IMG/VR virus record: IMGVR_UViG_3300034072_001074
Location: 1-25,655 of that record
Direction: 5' to 3' (one strand)
From: a virus
Length of the DNA stretch: 25,655 nt
Under the pieces are notes generated by a model. It saw only the letters and a list, made by a program, of their open reading frames with translations, was not told the DNA's origin and ran no database searches. Positions within the stretch are counted from its first letter, which is position 1. Every line of letters begins with the position of its first letter. Position numbers and translations under genes: made by a program. Below, piece by piece: positions 24,497 to 25,655 of the stretch.

Positions 24497-24822
24497 GCGT
24501 ATTCGAGATCATCGGTTATGTCGTCGTGATCCTCGCCGGGATCGCAGCGGGTCTGTTCATCCTCGTATGCCTCTATGCGAACCTGATCCACGGCCGGTTC
24601 GAGATGATCCCGTTCCGCAAGACGCAGCGCCGTCTTTCGCTGGCGGCGTGGCATCACACGGCCCTTAGCCAGACGCCGAAAGACGAATGGCCGGCGAGCG
24701 ACTGGCCGATCAACGAGCGCCCTTTCTACCTGTCCTATCAGGCGTTCGGGCGACGCTTCTTCATCATGGCCGGCTCGCTGGGCGACCACCGGTTCAACGC
24801 CATCAAAGGGGAGCACCCATGA
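24493..24822 (+). CDS. Membrane-anchored hypothetical protein (109 aa)
   Basis: The GTG at 24493 overlaps the upstream TGA (GTGA). Residues 4-30 (FEIIGYVVVILAGIAAGLFI, then LVCLYANL) form one N-terminal transmembrane helix. The remainder is soluble, with basic FRKTQRRLSLAAWHH and aromatic PFYLSYQAFGRRFFIMAGSL. The positive residues after the helix favour a cytoplasmic C-terminus. Function is unknown. Confidence 0.85.
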   Translation: MSVFEIIGYVVVILAGIAAGLFILVCLYANLIHGRFEMIPFRKTQRRLSLAAWHHTALSQTPKDEWPASDWPINERPFYLSYQAFGRRFFIMAGSLGDHRFNAIKGEHP

Positions 24823-25097
24823 AGTTCACGGTTGAGGTGACGCAGATCGTCACCGTCACGCTCGACGAGACCAAGTTCACGTCGGAGTTCATGGATGAAT
24901 TCCGCCAGTCGTTCTTCCAATTCGATACGCTCGAAGAGCACGCGGAACACCTCGCCCAGCTTGCGGCGCGCGGTATCACGGAACCGTCGAAACACTGCGG
25001 CGAGTTCATCGAAGGCTATGGCCCGTCGGTGGATATGGGCATCACGACCAACGTGGACCTCCTCGAAACCTTCGTCATCGACAAGGCATCGGCATGA
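24819..25097 (+). CDS. Phage/plasmid hypothetical protein 'VEVTQIVTVTLDETKF' (92 aa)
   Basis: The ATG at 24819 overlaps the upstream TGA (ATGA). An N-terminal strand VEVTQIVTVTLDETKF leads to a helix FMDEFRQSFFQFDTLEEHAE, then HLAQLAARGI and EFIEGYG. I know this order of motifs from small alphaproteobacterial phage and plasmid proteins of unknown role. It is cytoplasmic and acidic. Confidence 0.85.
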   Translation: MKFTVEVTQIVTVTLDETKFTSEFMDEFRQSFFQFDTLEEHAEHLAQLAARGITEPSKHCGEFIEGYGPSVDMGITTNVDLLETFVIDKASA

Positions 25098-25318
25098 GTT
25101 GGTTCCAGAAACAGCGGCAGGACTTCATCCGCGCCACGCTGATGACTTACGGCATGATCCGCCGCAAGCAGATCGTCGAGAAGTTCGACGTGACGCTGGC
25201 GATCGCATCGTCGGACATCCAGACGTTCATGGACGCCCACCCGGACCTGATCGATTACGACCGCTACGCCAAGTGCTATGCGTTCGACGGCACCGACCTG
25301 CTGGAGGAGAAGCCATGA
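25094..25318 (+). CDS. Small winged-helix-like protein (74 aa)
   Basis: The ATG at 25094 overlaps the upstream TGA (ATGA). FIRATLMTYGMIRRKQIVEK, then FDVTLAIASSDIQTFMDAHP and a strand RYAKCYAF have the helix-turn-helix-wing layout of small DeoR-like domains common in alphaproteobacteria. It is probably DNA binding, perhaps a regulator or a replication helper. There is no effector domain. Confidence 0.8.
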   Translation: MSWFQKQRQDFIRATLMTYGMIRRKQIVEKFDVTLAIASSDIQTFMDAHPDLIDYDRYAKCYAFDGTDLLEEKP

Positions 25319-25655
25319 CCATCCCCAACACGAAGGAATCGCAGCGCGTCCTCGCCGAGGAGATCGCGAAGCAGGTGGCGGATAACTCCGGCTGGAAGTC
25401 CATCACGTCCAACTACGCCCGTATCTATCAGGCCGCCTTCCTTGGCGTCGTGAAGACCTGCGAGCGGCTGGCCGCGTCGGCGGCGTCGGATGCCGAGTTC
25501 CAGATCGATTACACGGCGGAGGATCGTCACCCTTTTACCGACCAGCCGTGCGGCATCACGAACCTCTGCCGAGAGGTCGAGTTCGAGGCGCGCTATGCCA
25601 ATCCGCCGGGGAGCAATCCCTGCAACGAGATCATCGGCGCATCACAGGACGACGT
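25315..25655 (+). CDS. Hypothetical protein, cut by the window edge
   Basis: The ATG at 25315 overlaps the upstream TGA (ATGA). At least 113 residues: a helical N-terminus (ESQRVLAEEIAKQVADNSGW, IYQAAFLGVVKTCERLAASA), then two cysteines in PCGITNLCREVEFEARYANP. It is still open at 25655. Function is not recognised. Confidence 0.8.
   Translation, partial: MTIPNTKESQRVLAEEIAKQVADNSGWKSITSNYARIYQAAFLGVVKTCERLAASAASDAEFQIDYTAEDRHPFTDQPCGITNLCREVEFEARYANPPGSNPCNEIIGASQDD

Noticed and set aside
1-25655. tRNA genes, integrase or insertion sequence
   Set aside because: No cloverleaf, recombinase motifs or flanking inverted repeats with transposase were found on reading both strands; this is not a substitute for a dedicated search.

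Overview
The window is about 25.7 kb of GC-rich DNA from a tailed double-stranded DNA phage, or a prophage of one, whose host is very probably an alphaproteobacterium. A large terminase subunit, a small terminase-like subunit and a RuvC-like resolvase identify it as phage. The host inference rests on the regulatory DNA: promoters carrying GANTC (the CcrM methylation site) at fixed positions, TTAAC boxes resembling CtrA sites, and small protein families familiar from alphaproteobacterial phages and plasmids. No tRNA, integrase, insertion sequence or CRISPR array was seen.

Region 1 (1-14216) is a leftward array of 38 small genes in about 25 transcription units. Most units share one plan. An upstream GTTAAC half-site lies 21 bp from a GTTAAGGTTAAC element. 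Next comes the core promoter: TTGACC, then GAATC directly abutting it, a 17-bp spacer and a -10 often reading TAGAAA or CAGAAA, usually with a second GAATC just after the -10. A short leader follows, often with a GC hairpin, ending in GGAGACAGACC and the start codon. One to three short genes follow, and then a GC stem-loop terminator. Below, 'standard leader' means that GGAGACAGAC ribosome-binding leader. Cistrons inside a unit usually overlap by ATGA. The products are mostly small and of unknown function, and they look like an early host-takeover or anti-defence set. Three units end in, or may end in, a 21-24 residue membrane peptide.

Region 2 (14217-15754) has no convincing gene. It holds a cluster of TTAAC elements, seven copies of a 20-22 bp repeat, a plus-strand promoter, dyads, a second TTAAC cluster in the opposite orientation with an exact 27-bp period, a plus-strand terminator and two more copies of the 20-22 bp repeat. 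It could be a regulatory or replication locus, a packaging site, or the source of a noncoding RNA.

Region 3 (15755-19799, minus) is one tightly overlapping operon: four unknown proteins, the RuvC-like resolvase, the terminase small subunit and the terminase large subunit, with a sigma70-like promoter at its head.

Region 4 (19800-20437) is intergenic. It has an AT-only tract of about 40 bp and ten CATCACG repeats, so it is an origin candidate.

Region 5 (20403-25655, plus) begins with an AT-hook protein. An operon of two coiled-coil proteins and a DUF6283-like protein follows, driven by a plus-strand copy of the array promoter. A long, translationally coupled operon of small proteins then runs off the window. 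All functional statements come from reading the sequence; no database search was run.
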